Positions 8,678-17,420 of a stretch of 64,000 nucleotides of DNA are shown here, piece by piece. Positions within the stretch are counted from its first letter, which is position 1; every line of letters starts with the position of its first letter. The notes below the pieces were generated by a model that was not told the DNA's origin, did no database searches, and saw only the letters and a program-made list of their open reading frames with translations. The translations under genes and the position numbers were made by a program. Origin of the DNA: Bacteroidales bacterium (lineage in GTDB: Bacteria; Bacteroidota; Bacteroidia; Bacteroidales; UBA932); NCBI GenBank assembly GCA_022648685.1, contig JALCMW010000002.1:124001-188000 (forward strand). Reading direction: 5' to 3'.

Positions 8678-9274
8678 TTATACGACAACTCCGCCGCGTT
8701 TCCAATGAGAATAGCCATATATCGCCGAAAGGCTGTATACCAGATAAAGCAAAGCCATCCAGTTTTGCGAAGCGCAGAAACATAAAACCGCAGTACCGAA
8801 ATCTACGGCAATCCACAACAGCCACTGTTCAAGATAAGAACGGCTGAGCCAATATGTAGCTATGGCACTCGCTACCGTAACGGAAGCATCCAGCACCGGC
8901 ATTGGATCATCAATACTCTTGAGAAAGAAAATCGCAGGAAAAACACAGGCAAGGAATATTCCCAGACTTATCAGCACAGTCTTCAAAGGAAGTCTGTTTA
9001 TATGTATTTTGTCGTTTCCGGACGAAGCGGCATCGGCAGCTCCGGCTTCCGCCATTCCCGAATCCCTTCTCCAGCAATACAAGCCCCAGAACGATACAAG
9101 CACATAATAAATATTAAGAGCCATCGAAGCATACAAACCCCGGAACAAAAAAACAGCCGATGCCGCAGCACCGGTTATGATTCCGACCACCCACATGAAG
9201 TTTTTCTGCCTGATCTCCAGAACAAGATAGATAATCCCGGTCACGAGAGTGAATATGTCCATGAATTCGTCCAT
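8678..9274 (-). CDS. pnuC: PnuC-family vitamin-precursor transporter
   Basis: A 198-residue multi-pass membrane protein of the PnuC family, starting MDEFMDIFTLVTGIIYLVLEIRQ. Family marks include the N-terminal hydrophobic pair, WVVGIITG, NIYYVLVSFWGLYCW and the C-terminal pattern SQNWMALLYLVYSLSAIYGY. PnuC proteins carry nicotinamide riboside; Bacteroidetes relatives named PnuT carry thiamine. No thiamine-pyrophosphate riboswitch is visible and no thiamine gene is adjacent, so the substrate stays open. A Nudix hydrolase is divergent. The upstream in-frame extension to 9325 begins at a non-ATG region overlapping the promoter, so the ATG at 9274 is preferred. Confidence 0.8.
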   Translation of the reverse strand: MDEFMDIFTLVTGIIYLVLEIRQKNFMWVVGIITGAAASAVFLFRGLYASMALNIYYVLVSFWGLYCWRRDSGMAEAGAADAASSGNDKIHINRLPLKTVLISLGIFLACVFPAIFFLKSIDDPMPVLDASVTVASAIATYWLSRSYLEQWLLWIAVDFGTAVLCFCASQNWMALLYLVYSLSAIYGYSHWKRGGVVV

Positions 9275-9282
9275 AGCGGAAA

Positions 9283-9303
9283 CAAATATAATGCGTATAT
9301 TTG
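9283..9303. promoter_or_regulatory. Back-to-back -7 boxes for pnuC and the Nudix gene
   Basis: TATATTTG lies on the minus strand at 9283-9290 and again on the plus strand at 9296-9303, only 5 bp apart. Start sites about 7 nt downstream would fall near 9276 and 9310. That leaves almost no 5' leader for either gene and makes the second ATG of the Nudix gene (9325) a possible true start. Confidence 0.55.
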
Positions 9304-9306
9304 AAA

Positions 9307-9888
9307 ATGGAAAAAGAAACTGCAATGGACAATGCTATAAACGAAAAAGGAAAATGGAAAGTTCTGAAAAGCGAATACCTGTTCAAAAGACCCTGGCTCA
9401 CCGTAAGGCAAGACTGCGTAAAGATCCCGAACGGCCAGATAAACGATGAATATTACGTAATAGAATATCCTGACTGGGTCAATATCATAGCGGTCACGGA
9501 AGACGGGAAGTTCGTAATGGAAAGGCAATACAGGCATGGACTTGGAAAAACCTGCTTCGAAATACCCGCCGGAGTAATGGAAAAAGGAGAATCGCCTCTG
9601 CAGGCGGCAAAAAGGGAACTTCAGGAAGAAACGGGATACGGTGAAGGAAAATGGACTGAAGCCATGAGCATTTCCGGGAACTCAAGCACGACCAACAATA
9701 TCAGCCATTGCTTTATAGCCGAAGATGTCAAACGAATTTCAGGACAGCACCTTGACAGAACGGAAGACATAGACATCTCCATACTCACAGTAGACCAGGT
9801 AAGAAACCTGCTTCTGGGGGACAAGGTGAAACAATCGCTTATGGCTGCTCCGTTGTGGAGGTATTTTGCATTGAACAAACTTATATGA
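9307..9888 (+). CDS. Nudix hydrolase, ADP-ribose pyrophosphatase-like
   Basis: A 193-residue protein with a complete Nudix box, G-x5-E-x7-REL-x-EE-x-GY, at about residues 91-113 (GVMEKGE then REL then EETGY). The N-terminal KWKVLKSEYLFKRPWLTVR and the YVIEYPDWVNIIAVTEDG strand match NudF-like ADP-ribose/nucleotide-sugar pyrophosphatases, which cleave nucleoside diphosphates linked to another group. The start may be 9307 or, judging by the -7 box at 9296-9303, the ATG at 9325. Its stop overlaps the start of the TonB receptor gene as ATGA, so the two are translationally coupled. Confidence 0.85.
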   Translation: MEKETAMDNAINEKGKWKVLKSEYLFKRPWLTVRQDCVKIPNGQINDEYYVIEYPDWVNIIAVTEDGKFVMERQYRHGLGKTCFEIPAGVMEKGESPLQAAKRELQEETGYGEGKWTEAMSISGNSSTTNNISHCFIAEDVKRISGQHLDRTEDIDISILTVDQVRNLLLGDKVKQSLMAAPLWRYFALNKLI

Positions 9889-11993
9889 ACAAAACGGCCG
9901 GATGTCTGCTGTTTTCAATACAGATCTTCCTTCTCACGATTTCAGCAAAGGCATGGGAAACACAAGGAAGTGATAGCCGTCCATATGATTTTGCCGTTAC
10001 TCCCGATTCGTCCCTGATAATAAGGGAATCCAGAATAACCGCCGGTATCCCGGGAAAGAAACTGATGTATTCGGATACCATCCCTTCGGGGCTGGTAAAA
10101 AGGCTACCGAATGTAGCCGATGCCATAAGATTGTTTTCAGGCATCCAGCTAAAAGATTACGGAGGAATAGGCGGACTGAAGACTATCAACATAAGAAGTT
10201 TGGGAAGCGAATATGCAGATATCTTCATTGACGGGATACCTGTAGTAAACGCACAAAACATGCAGGTGGATCTCGGAAGGTTTTCAAATGATATAATCAA
10301 CGGAATAAGATTGTCCGAAGTCTGCAATCCGGAAGATCTGCTGACGGCAAAAGCATATTCTTCCGCCGCTTCAGTTTTTCTGTCAAGTACGAAACCCGTA
10401 TTCAAGCAAGGAAGGACATCTGATTTCCGCATGAAAATCAGGGGCGGTTCGTTCGACACTTTCTCACCATCCTTTACATTAGAACACATGTTCGTAAAAG
10501 GTATCTCCGGAAGACTGAATGCCGGATTCGTCTCATCTTCGGGAAAATACAAATTCCACGAAAGCAAATGGATCAAAAACAGCAACGGGACATACAGCGG
10601 CTACGACACGACCATGACTCGTAAAAACGGGGACATTTCAAGTTTCCGTACGGAAGGCCAGCTTTACGGCAATACAAAAAAAGGAAACTGGAATACTTAT
10701 GCATACTATTACGATTCGGAAAGAGGTCTTCCAGGAGCTGTGGTACGCAGGGCATCGGACCTGCCGGACAAAGCAGACCGGCAGACCGACAAGGATATGT
10801 TCATCCAGGGAAAACTGACTGAATATATATCAAACGTATACTCATTGTCGGCAAGTTTCAAATTGTCACACGAATATCTGAGATACATGACGAACCCTGA
10901 ATCCGACCCTCAAAGTATGCCGGCGGACAACAAATATAATCAGACCGGGGCATATTTATCATTTTCCAACCGTATCCGCATTTCCCGGTTCTGGAAAATC
11001 AACACCGCCGCAGACATCCAATATGACAGGCTGGGGGCAAATCTTACAGGGTTTGTCTATCCAAGGCGAGTCACGGAATATGCGGCTGTGGCAAACACGT
11101 TCAATCTCAAAAGCCTGTATATTAATCTGAACTGCACATACACAATTGCGTATGACAAATTCAAAAATGGTGCGTCTTCACAGGCGGGAGGATTCGCAAA
11201 AAGTAACGGAACAAGAAAAGCTTTTTCCCCGCTGCTGTCATTTTCATATGCCCCTCCCGAATCAGAATGTCTTTCTTTTACGGGTTTTGTCAAAAAAAGC
11301 TATAGGATGCCGTCTTTCAACGATCTGTATTATACACTTGTTGGAAACAGTAATCTGGAATGCGAAAAAGCCTGGCAATACGGCATTGGAGGAAAATACT
11401 TAAAATCCCCCGGCGCGAAATTTCATCTGGAAAACAAAATCGAGATATACTATAATTCAGTGAAAGACAAAATAGTGGCTATACCGACTTTCAGCCAGTT
11501 CCGCTGGACGATGTTCAATATAGGAAAAGCAGGAATCACAGGTGCCGAGATAAACACTTCTGTCAGATACGACGGGACCGGGAAACGGATTCCGGCATTC
11601 GGCGCATCACTGAAATATACTTTCCAGAAAGCGACGGATTACTCCGATCCCGGAAATTCTTCATACAAAGGGCAAATCCCGTATATTCCTCTGCACAGCG
11701 GATCCTTATCGGCAAATGTCGGATGGAACGGATGGAATGCGGACTTATGCCTGTTTATTAGCGGGAAGAAATGGAGTTCATCAGCCAACATCCCAGACTA
11801 TGAAATAGAACCGTGGAAGACCGGCGACCTCCACCTTGTGAAAGAGATTGAAATAACAGGAAACGGAAAAGGGCACCAGAGGATTGCAATCGGCCTTTCC
11901 CTTAATAATCTTTTCAACGAACAATATGAAATTGTACAGGGATATCCGATGCCGGGATTCAATTATTCCATTTCCCTCGAATACCGTTTCTGA
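9885..11993 (+). CDS. BtuB-like TonB-dependent receptor (probable corrinoid transporter)
   Basis: A 702-residue outer-membrane receptor. A signal peptide (to about residue 25) is followed by a plug domain (LPNVADAIRLFSGIQLKDYGG, NIRSLGSEYADIFIDGIPV) and a beta-barrel with a terminal aromatic strand (YSISLEYRF). The size matches BtuB-class receptors, smaller than SusC. The next gene encodes a BtuG-like propeller, which points to a B12/corrinoid substrate. The ATG at 9885 overlaps the Nudix stop (ATGA) and gives a proper signal peptide; an upstream ATG at 9855 does not. No cobalamin riboswitch precedes the Nudix-receptor unit. Confidence 0.8.
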   Translation: MNKTAGCLLFSIQIFLLTISAKAWETQGSDSRPYDFAVTPDSSLIIRESRITAGIPGKKLMYSDTIPSGLVKRLPNVADAIRLFSGIQLKDYGGIGGLKTINIRSLGSEYADIFIDGIPVVNAQNMQVDLGRFSNDIINGIRLSEVCNPEDLLTAKAYSSAASVFLSSTKPVFKQGRTSDFRMKIRGGSFDTFSPSFTLEHMFVKGISGRLNAGFVSSSGKYKFHESKWIKNSNGTYSGYDTTMTRKNGDISSFRTEGQLYGNTKKGNWNTYAYYYDSERGLPGAVVRRASDLPDKADRQTDKDMFIQGKLTEYISNVYSLSASFKLSHEYLRYMTNPESDPQSMPADNKYNQTGAYLSFSNRIRISRFWKINTAADIQYDRLGANLTGFVYPRRVTEYAAVANTFNLKSLYINLNCTYTIAYDKFKNGASSQAGGFAKSNGTRKAFSPLLSFSYAPPESECLSFTGFVKKSYRMPSFNDLYYTLVGNSNLECEKAWQYGIGGKYLKSPGAKFHLENKIEIYYNSVKDKIVAIPTFSQFRWTMFNIGKAGITGAEINTSVRYDGTGKRIPAFGASLKYTFQKATDYSDPGNSSYKGQIPYIPLHSGSLSANVGWNGWNADLCLFISGKKWSSSANIPDYEIEPWKTGDLHLVKEIEITGNGKGHQRIAIGLSLNNLFNEQYEIVQGYPMPGFNYSISLEYRF

Positions 11994-12004
11994 CGTTTTA
12001 TAAG

Positions 12005-12012
12005 TATATTTG
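12005..12012 (+). promoter_or_regulatory. -7 promoter box before btuG-like gene
   Basis: TATATTTG lies in the 44-bp gap after the receptor gene, 26 bp before the ATG at 12038. It matches TAnnTTTG. No clear -33 TTTG is seen. The BtuG-like gene may be transcribed from here as well as by read-through. Confidence 0.45.
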
Positions 12013-12037
12013 TTCAACAAAAATCATAATAAATAAT

Positions 12038-13222
12038 ATGAAAAAATTAACACTACTGATTTCCGGGACGGTTCTTGCTATACTTGTCGCCAGCTGCGAC
12101 AAAAGCCAGGTCACAAACCGTATTTCCGGAATCACCTCCGAGGATGACAGCCTTGCGGGTGTCAACGTTGCAGCAGGTGAAACTTCCGGCCCGTTCATGA
12201 AACTTTTCGTACTGAATGAAGGAAAGATGGGAACCGACAACGCTTCCCTTGACTTTTTCCGATATTCAAACGGAAGATACTGCAGGAATACTTTCAAAAT
12301 GATGAATCCCGATATTTCCCTCGGGCTGGGAGATGTGGGAAATGACATCAAGGTATGGAAAAATACAGTATGGATGACTATTAACAATTCGGGGATTGTC
12401 GAAGTTATCAATGCTATAAATGAAAAACATCTGGCTTCGATAACGGTTCCGTCCTGCCGGAACATAGCATTTTACGGGGACTACGCATATGTGACATCGT
12501 ATTCCGGAGCGGTTTACGGAGGAAATGACATCAAGGGCGCCGTATACAAGATATATATAGGAACGATGTCAGTAGTGGATTCGGTGCATGTAGGTTACCA
12601 GCCTGAAGGAATAGCCGAATATGGCGGCAAGCTTTATGTTGCGAACGGCGGAGGCTTCCATACCGGCTATGACAACACCCTGACCATTCTGGATCCGGAA
12701 GGCGGATCGGAGACTGAAAATCTGGAAATCGCAGGAAATCTGAAAGACGTTTACGCCAACGAAAACGGAGATATCTGGATAAGTGCTTTGGGAGACTATT
12801 ATTCCGTGCATTCGGGATTATATCATGTAGACGGAACAACAAACACTCTCATATCAAGATCGAAAGCACTGGAAGATGTCCGTGTAAGCTGCATGACCAT
12901 GAACGCAGCAGGTGTCGTTTACGTGATCGGAACGGACGACGAATGGAATTGGAAAGGTCCAAGGAAATATAATTTGTATACGATACAGCCTGGAGGAGAC
13001 TTGGTAAAGACGGAATTCACATCCGACATGGATGCCATAACTACACCATATTCCATATGTGAAGACTTTTACAACGGGAATATTTACATAGGAGATGCCG
13101 GGGATTGCCTCAACCCCGGGAAGATATATTGTCTCAACAGGGATTTGGAACTTTTGTGGTCCACAACAGCCGGAGTAGATCCGGGACACATGATCCTGTA
13201 CTCTCCATATTACGGAATTTGA
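12038..13222 (+). CDS. BtuG-like beta-propeller surface lipoprotein (DUF5074/YncE type)
   Basis: A 394-residue lipoprotein (lipobox ILVASC, Cys20). The sequence follows the BtuG pattern known from Bacteroides: FVLNEGKMGTDNASLDFF, then NPDISLGLGDVGNDIKVW, then SCRNIAFYGDYAYVTSYSG, VGYQPEGIAEYGGKLYVANG and DNTLTILD, consistent with a seven-bladed propeller. BtuG binds vitamin B12 at the cell surface and passes it to BtuB. Adjacency to a BtuB-sized receptor supports that pairing here. Substrate specificity is inferred from family and context. It is convergent with the copper ATPase gene. Confidence 0.85.
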   Translation: MKKLTLLISGTVLAILVASCDKSQVTNRISGITSEDDSLAGVNVAAGETSGPFMKLFVLNEGKMGTDNASLDFFRYSNGRYCRNTFKMMNPDISLGLGDVGNDIKVWKNTVWMTINNSGIVEVINAINEKHLASITVPSCRNIAFYGDYAYVTSYSGAVYGGNDIKGAVYKIYIGTMSVVDSVHVGYQPEGIAEYGGKLYVANGGGFHTGYDNTLTILDPEGGSETENLEIAGNLKDVYANENGDIWISALGDYYSVHSGLYHVDGTTNTLISRSKALEDVRVSCMTMNAAGVVYVIGTDDEWNWKGPRKYNLYTIQPGGDLVKTEFTSDMDAITTPYSICEDFYNGNIYIGDAGDCLNPGKIYCLNRDLELLWSTTAGVDPGHMILYSPYYGI

Positions 13223-13249
13223 TCGGGAGACGCTTTTATAGACTTGCAA

Positions 13250-15433
13250 TCACCCTCTTTTGAGTCTCAGACTGTTTGTTACCACACAGACACTGCTGAA
13301 CGCCATGCATGCAGCGGCTATCATGGGATTTATAAGAAACCCCGTAAAAGGGTACAAGACTCCCGCAGCCACAGGGACTGCAAGTATATTGTAGAAAAAC
13401 GCCCAGAATAGATTCTGGCGTATGATCTTAACCGTCCTTTCGGAAAGTTTTATCATTTGGGGGATTTTGTTGAGATCGGAAGATATGACTGTAACCATTG
13501 ACGTATCTATTGCTATGTCGCTTCCCTGTCCCATGGCGATGCTCAGATCGGCAAGAGCCAACGCTGCGCTGTCGTTTATACCGTCTCCTGCCATAGCTAC
13601 CTTATGCCCTTCTTTACGCAGACCGGATATGAAAGAAGCTTTGTCCTGGGGCATCATAGAATAATGTACGTTTTGCAATTCGATTCCCGCCCTGAGGGCG
13701 ACGGAATTCGCCGAACCGGCATTATCCCCGGTCAGCATATGGATATCAATTCCGTTTTGTTTCAAGGTAGCCACCGCTTTGACCGAAGACGGCCTTACTT
13801 CATCCTCTATATGGAACACACCCAGAAGTTTTTCTTCATTTGAAAAATAAACCGAAGATCCGTAATCATCGGAAGCGGATTCCGATTCTCCATCCGATCC
13901 ATCCGGAGCAGAAGTTCTTTGATTTCCGGCAAAATAGTACTTACCGTCATAAAAAGCTTTTATACCTCTGCCCGGAATAGTTTCGAATTGCTCAATATGA
14001 GCAGGAACCACATCGTCGAGAATCGCAACAAGAGCTTCGCTCAACGGATGTTCGGAATTCATTTCCATAGCCAGCAAAACTGCTTTGGACGATTCATCGT
14101 ACCATTTGCATGAAACCACACGGGGATGTCCTACCGTAATGGTACCTGTCTTGTCGAAAACTACAGTATCTATTCCGGCAGCAGTCTGAAGACTTTGAGC
14201 ATCTTTTATAAGTATCCCTTTTTCAGCCCCTTTGCCCATTCCAGCAACAATCGCCGTCGGAACGGCAAGTCCCAAGGAACAAGGGCAGGCGATTACCAGT
14301 ACCGTAACCAGGGCCATGATTCCTCCCGACAATCCGTTTTCCGGAGAGAATATGATCCAGCAGAAAAAAGACAGCAAAGCCACAGCCATTATTACGGGAA
14401 CAAATATCGAAGCTATTTTGTCTACCGTATCCTGAACAGGAGCTTTGCTTCCCTGTGCGTCCCTTACAAGTCTGATGATAGAAGACAGGACGGTGTCGCC
14501 TCCTACTTTGGAAGCATTTACAGTCAATGTTCCCCTTTGATTTACGGTACCTGAGAAAACTTCATCACCCTTCGATTTCCTGGTCGCATCCGGCTCACCG
14601 GTAAGCATGCTTTCATCTACATAGGAATCGCCTTCCGCAACGATACCGTCCACAGCTATCCTTTCACCGGGTTTGACCAATATGACCGAACCCTGAGAGA
14701 TTTCCGATAAAGGGCGGATTTCTGCATGACCGTCAACCATAATTGTTACCTGCCTCGGCTGCAGACCCATCAACTTACGGACGGAAGATGTTGCGCTCTG
14801 CTTGGCTTTCTCCTCCAGAAATCTGCCGATCAGAATAAAGGCGACTATCATGGAAGATGAATCGAAATACAGATGGGCTTCGAAACCCCTTGATGTCCAT
14901 ACGTCAGGGAATAGCAGATTGAATACGCTAAACAGATATGAAATGCCCACGGAAAGAGAGACAAGTGTATCCATGTTCGAATTCCCGTGCAGCATCTGGC
15001 GCCATGCTGTTATGAAAAATCTGCGGCCGCACCAGAATACGACGGGAGTAGCCAAAGCCCACAATACATATCCTTTGTAAGGAAAAGGTTTCAAAACCAT
15101 TCCGACAAACATAACCAGAACGGCAAGAACCACGGCTGCTAAAGTATCCCTTTTCAGCCCCGAGATATACTCAAGCCGCGATCGGTCGGCTTCATCATCC
15201 GCATCGGAATCTTCATCGGTCATCAGATCGTATCCGGCATCATGGACGGCTTTTTTCAAACCTTCCGCCGAAACTTTCTGAGGATCATATTCGACACTGG
15301 CAATATTATCTGCCAGATTGACATTCGCCGTTGAAACTCCGGGAACGGATCTCAATGCTCCCTGCACCCTTGCGACGCAAGAAGCGCATCCAATACCTTT
15401 GACAGGATAATTTTTTCTTATTGTCTTGCTCAT
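13250..15433 (-). CDS. copA: Copper-translocating P1B-type ATPase
   Basis: A 727-residue heavy-metal ATPase. One N-terminal metal-binding domain carries GCASC (Cys16, Cys19). It is followed by transmembrane pairs, an actuator loop with TGE near 278-280, the intramembrane CPC motif (383-385, in ACPCSLGLA), the phosphorylation site DKTGT (Asp427) and a late GDGINDSAA hinge. CPC together with the GxxC-type domain marks Cu+ exporters. The start at 15433 (MSKTIRKNYPVKG) puts the metal-binding domain at the N-terminus; an upstream extension lacks sense. It is the last gene of the gmk-nadD-CYTH-copA string, with 34 bp before it. No copper-responsive regulator is nearby. Confidence 0.9.
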   Translation of the reverse strand: MSKTIRKNYPVKGIGCASCVARVQGALRSVPGVSTANVNLADNIASVEYDPQKVSAEGLKKAVHDAGYDLMTDEDSDADDEADRSRLEYISGLKRDTLAAVVLAVLVMFVGMVLKPFPYKGYVLWALATPVVFWCGRRFFITAWRQMLHGNSNMDTLVSLSVGISYLFSVFNLLFPDVWTSRGFEAHLYFDSSSMIVAFILIGRFLEEKAKQSATSSVRKLMGLQPRQVTIMVDGHAEIRPLSEISQGSVILVKPGERIAVDGIVAEGDSYVDESMLTGEPDATRKSKGDEVFSGTVNQRGTLTVNASKVGGDTVLSSIIRLVRDAQGSKAPVQDTVDKIASIFVPVIMAVALLSFFCWIIFSPENGLSGGIMALVTVLVIACPCSLGLAVPTAIVAGMGKGAEKGILIKDAQSLQTAAGIDTVVFDKTGTITVGHPRVVSCKWYDESSKAVLLAMEMNSEHPLSEALVAILDDVVPAHIEQFETIPGRGIKAFYDGKYYFAGNQRTSAPDGSDGESESASDDYGSSVYFSNEEKLLGVFHIEDEVRPSSVKAVATLKQNGIDIHMLTGDNAGSANSVALRAGIELQNVHYSMMPQDKASFISGLRKEGHKVAMAGDGINDSAALALADLSIAMGQGSDIAIDTSMVTVISSDLNKIPQMIKLSERTVKIIRQNLFWAFFYNILAVPVAAGVLYPFTGFLINPMIAAACMAFSSVCVVTNSLRLKRG

Positions 15434-15467
15434 AATAGATCTATTTAAAATCCGATGAAGACGGCGT

Positions 15468-15980
15468 TTATTCCCATTTTTCAAACGGATGCTTTGAAAG
15501 AAAAGCATTATAGTAACGTTTGTCACCTGTTACTTCCGGACCCAGCCATGAAGGTTTGAAAAAGGGTTCGTCTTCACTTCCAAGCTCTATCTCAGCAATA
15601 ATCAAGCCTTTGTTTACTCCATGGAATTCATCCACTTCGTAAAAGCGATCGGGATTGAATCCCGGATTATCGGCAGTCCCGTATAAATTGCCTACGGGAA
15701 TCACATACCTCGTTTTGTCAATTATTCCGCCAATGCAAAGTTGCAGCAGATCGGAAGCATCCGATACAGGTATTTCCTTTTCCCACTCAAGCCTGCTCAT
15801 TCCGGATTCATCCCCGGGGCCTTTTATCGTAAGATATGCCTTGCCGTCGGATATCCTGACACGTACCGAACGGCCTTCTTCATGAGCCACGTACCCTTGT
15901 CTCATGTGATGGCTTCCGGCCGCTTTTTCTTTGAAAGAGGAATCGTACACAAGGAATTTTTTTTCGGTTTCTATATGCAT
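15468..15980 (-). CDS. CYTH-domain protein (triphosphate tunnel metalloenzyme)
   Basis: A 170-residue protein of the CYTH superfamily. It shows the opening EKKFLV (the ExExK-type signature), paired basic strands (SVRVRISDGKAYLTIKG), the middle WEKEIP, DKTRYVIP, and the acidic IIAEIEL strand. Members hydrolyse triphosphates such as tripolyphosphate or thiamine triphosphate in a tunnel lined by Glu, Lys and Arg. Which substrate applies here is not visible. The ATG at 15980 starts one base after the nadD stop (15982), so it is co-transcribed with nadD; an upstream frame start inside nadD is rejected. Confidence 0.8.
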   Translation of the reverse strand: MHIETEKKFLVYDSSFKEKAAGSHHMRQGYVAHEEGRSVRVRISDGKAYLTIKGPGDESGMSRLEWEKEIPVSDASDLLQLCIGGIIDKTRYVIPVGNLYGTADNPGFNPDRFYEVDEFHGVNKGLIIAEIELGSEDEPFFKPSWLGPEVTGDKRYYNAFLSKHPFEKWE

Positions 15981-15981
15981 A

Positions 15982-16623
15982 TTACATAAGATATTCATCC
16001 ATATTCTTGCCAGAAGCGATGCCTTCCCTTATTTCTGTCGAAGAGACATCCACTATGGGGGCATCCAGAATTTTTATATTATAGGCATGATCCAGTGCAT
16101 CTTCCAATCCTATCATTCCTTCCGTCTTGCGGGTGTCGTATTCGTCCAGGACATACGGAGAAGGCATTTTCCGGCATTCGTCCAGAAGCAGAGCCGTAAG
16201 TTTAGCAAGATCGAATCCGGCCCTGGGATAAACTGCGACTCCATATTCGGTAAGAATCCTCTGGAAATCCCTCCACATGTGTATGTTGTACAAATTATCA
16301 GCCCCTATCACCAACGTGAATTCATTGTCGGGTTCACGTCTCTTCAATGCATCCAATGTCTTTATGGTATATTGGGGAGGAGGCATATTCAACTCAATGT
16401 CATCAACCCATACATGCAGATCGGGATGCCTTTTCACAGCATCTATGGCAGCATAATATCTGTCTTTTGCAGAATCGGAATTCACGGTATCCTTTATCGG
16501 ATTCTTCGGAGAAACGACAAGATACACCCAATCGAAATCTTTTTCCCTGGTAAGGTACTCCATAATTCTCTGATGGCCTATATGCAACGGATTGAACGAG
16601 CCGGAATAAACCGCGATTTTCAT
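15982..16623 (-). CDS. nadD: Nicotinate-nucleotide adenylyltransferase
   Basis: A 213-residue nucleotidyltransferase. GSFNPLHIGH near the start is the HxGH nucleotide-binding motif. SSTEIREGI near residue 193 is the ISSTxxR signature of NadD, and LVIGADNLYNIHMW is also conserved. It adenylates nicotinate mononucleotide in NAD synthesis. It lies 29 bp after gmk and one base before the CYTH gene. This nucleotide-metabolism grouping, together with a PnuC homologue 7 kb away, is suggestive but does not prove a link. Confidence 0.93.
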   Translation of the reverse strand: MKIAVYSGSFNPLHIGHQRIMEYLTREKDFDWVYLVVSPKNPIKDTVNSDSAKDRYYAAIDAVKRHPDLHVWVDDIELNMPPPQYTIKTLDALKRREPDNEFTLVIGADNLYNIHMWRDFQRILTEYGVAVYPRAGFDLAKLTALLLDECRKMPSPYVLDEYDTRKTEGMIGLEDALDHAYNIKILDAPIVDVSSTEIREGIASGKNMDEYLM

Positions 16624-16652
16624 TGAAAGGAAGATATTGCGTTTTTTATAGA

Positions 16653-17222
16653 TTAAGCACCGAGGAAATCATCCACCATCGATTCGGCTTCCCCGAAGGC
16701 TGTTGCCAGATCGTCATTCACAAGGACATGATCGAAACGATCCGCGAAAGTCATTTCCTGCGAAGCCTTGGATACCCGTTTCTCTATATCGACGCAAGAA
16801 TCGGTTCCCCTTTTTATCAGTCTTTTGCGAAGCTCTTCGACCGAAGGAGCCTTTATGAATACGGACAAAGCTTTGTCCCCGAAATAATTTTTCAGATTTA
16901 CACCGCCCTTTACGTCCACATCGAAGATAATGACATGACCCTTGTCCCATATTCTTTCCACTTCGGATTTCAAAGTGCCGTAAAAAGACCCCGTATAAAC
17001 TTCTTCATACTCCACGAACATATTTTCGGAAATCATCCGTCTGAATTCGTCGGCTGAAAAGAAATAATATTCGTGTCCGTCTTTTTCATTGCCACGGGGA
17101 AGGCGTGAAGTTGCAGAGACCGAAAATTCCATTTCGGGGTGAAGAGACAGAATATGATTTACGATGGTACTTTTTCCGGAACCGGAGGGTGCCGAGAAAA
17201 TGACTACTTTTTTATTGTTCAT
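16653..17222 (-). CDS. gmk: Guanylate kinase
   Basis: A 189-residue GMP kinase. It has the P-loop SAPSGSGKST (residues 10-19), the GMP-binding stretch SATSRLPRGNEKDGHEYYF, and the EYEEVYTGSFYGTLKSEV segment that contacts the nucleotide. A lid-type RLIKRGT follows. The length equals the family norm. First gene of the gmk-nadD-CYTH-copA series, it has its own -7 box TATTTTTG at 17246-17253 on the minus strand, about 24 bp from the ATG. Confidence 0.95.
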   Translation of the reverse strand: MNNKKVVIFSAPSGSGKSTIVNHILSLHPEMEFSVSATSRLPRGNEKDGHEYYFFSADEFRRMISENMFVEYEEVYTGSFYGTLKSEVERIWDKGHVIIFDVDVKGGVNLKNYFGDKALSVFIKAPSVEELRKRLIKRGTDSCVDIEKRVSKASQEMTFADRFDHVLVNDDLATAFGEAESMVDDFLGA

Positions 17223-17245
17223 GATTATTTCCTGCTGATTTTCGA

Positions 17246-17253
17246 CAAAAATA
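17246..17253 (-). promoter_or_regulatory. -7 promoter box for gmk operon
   Basis: TATTTTTG on the minus strand matches TAnnTTTG. A start site near 17239 would give a leader of about 17 nt before the gmk ATG at 17222. No convincing -33 TTTG was found. Confidence 0.45.
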
Positions 17254-17420
17254 ACTATTTTTACGATGCATTTGGTAAAAACGAGTCATTTTGTCAGTAA
17301 ATCGGTATCAAAATTTCAAGATTCCATGCAATATGAATTTTGAAAGACGCTGGCAAAATAATTGCAGTATCCGATGCGTTACGTTTATTATTCGAGTAAA
17401 TTTTCTAAACACAATAGAAT

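Noticed and set aside
9275..9306. Thiamine or cobalamin riboswitch upstream of pnuC or the Nudix-btuB unit
   Set aside because: Only about 32 bp separate the two divergent starts, far too short for either riboswitch.
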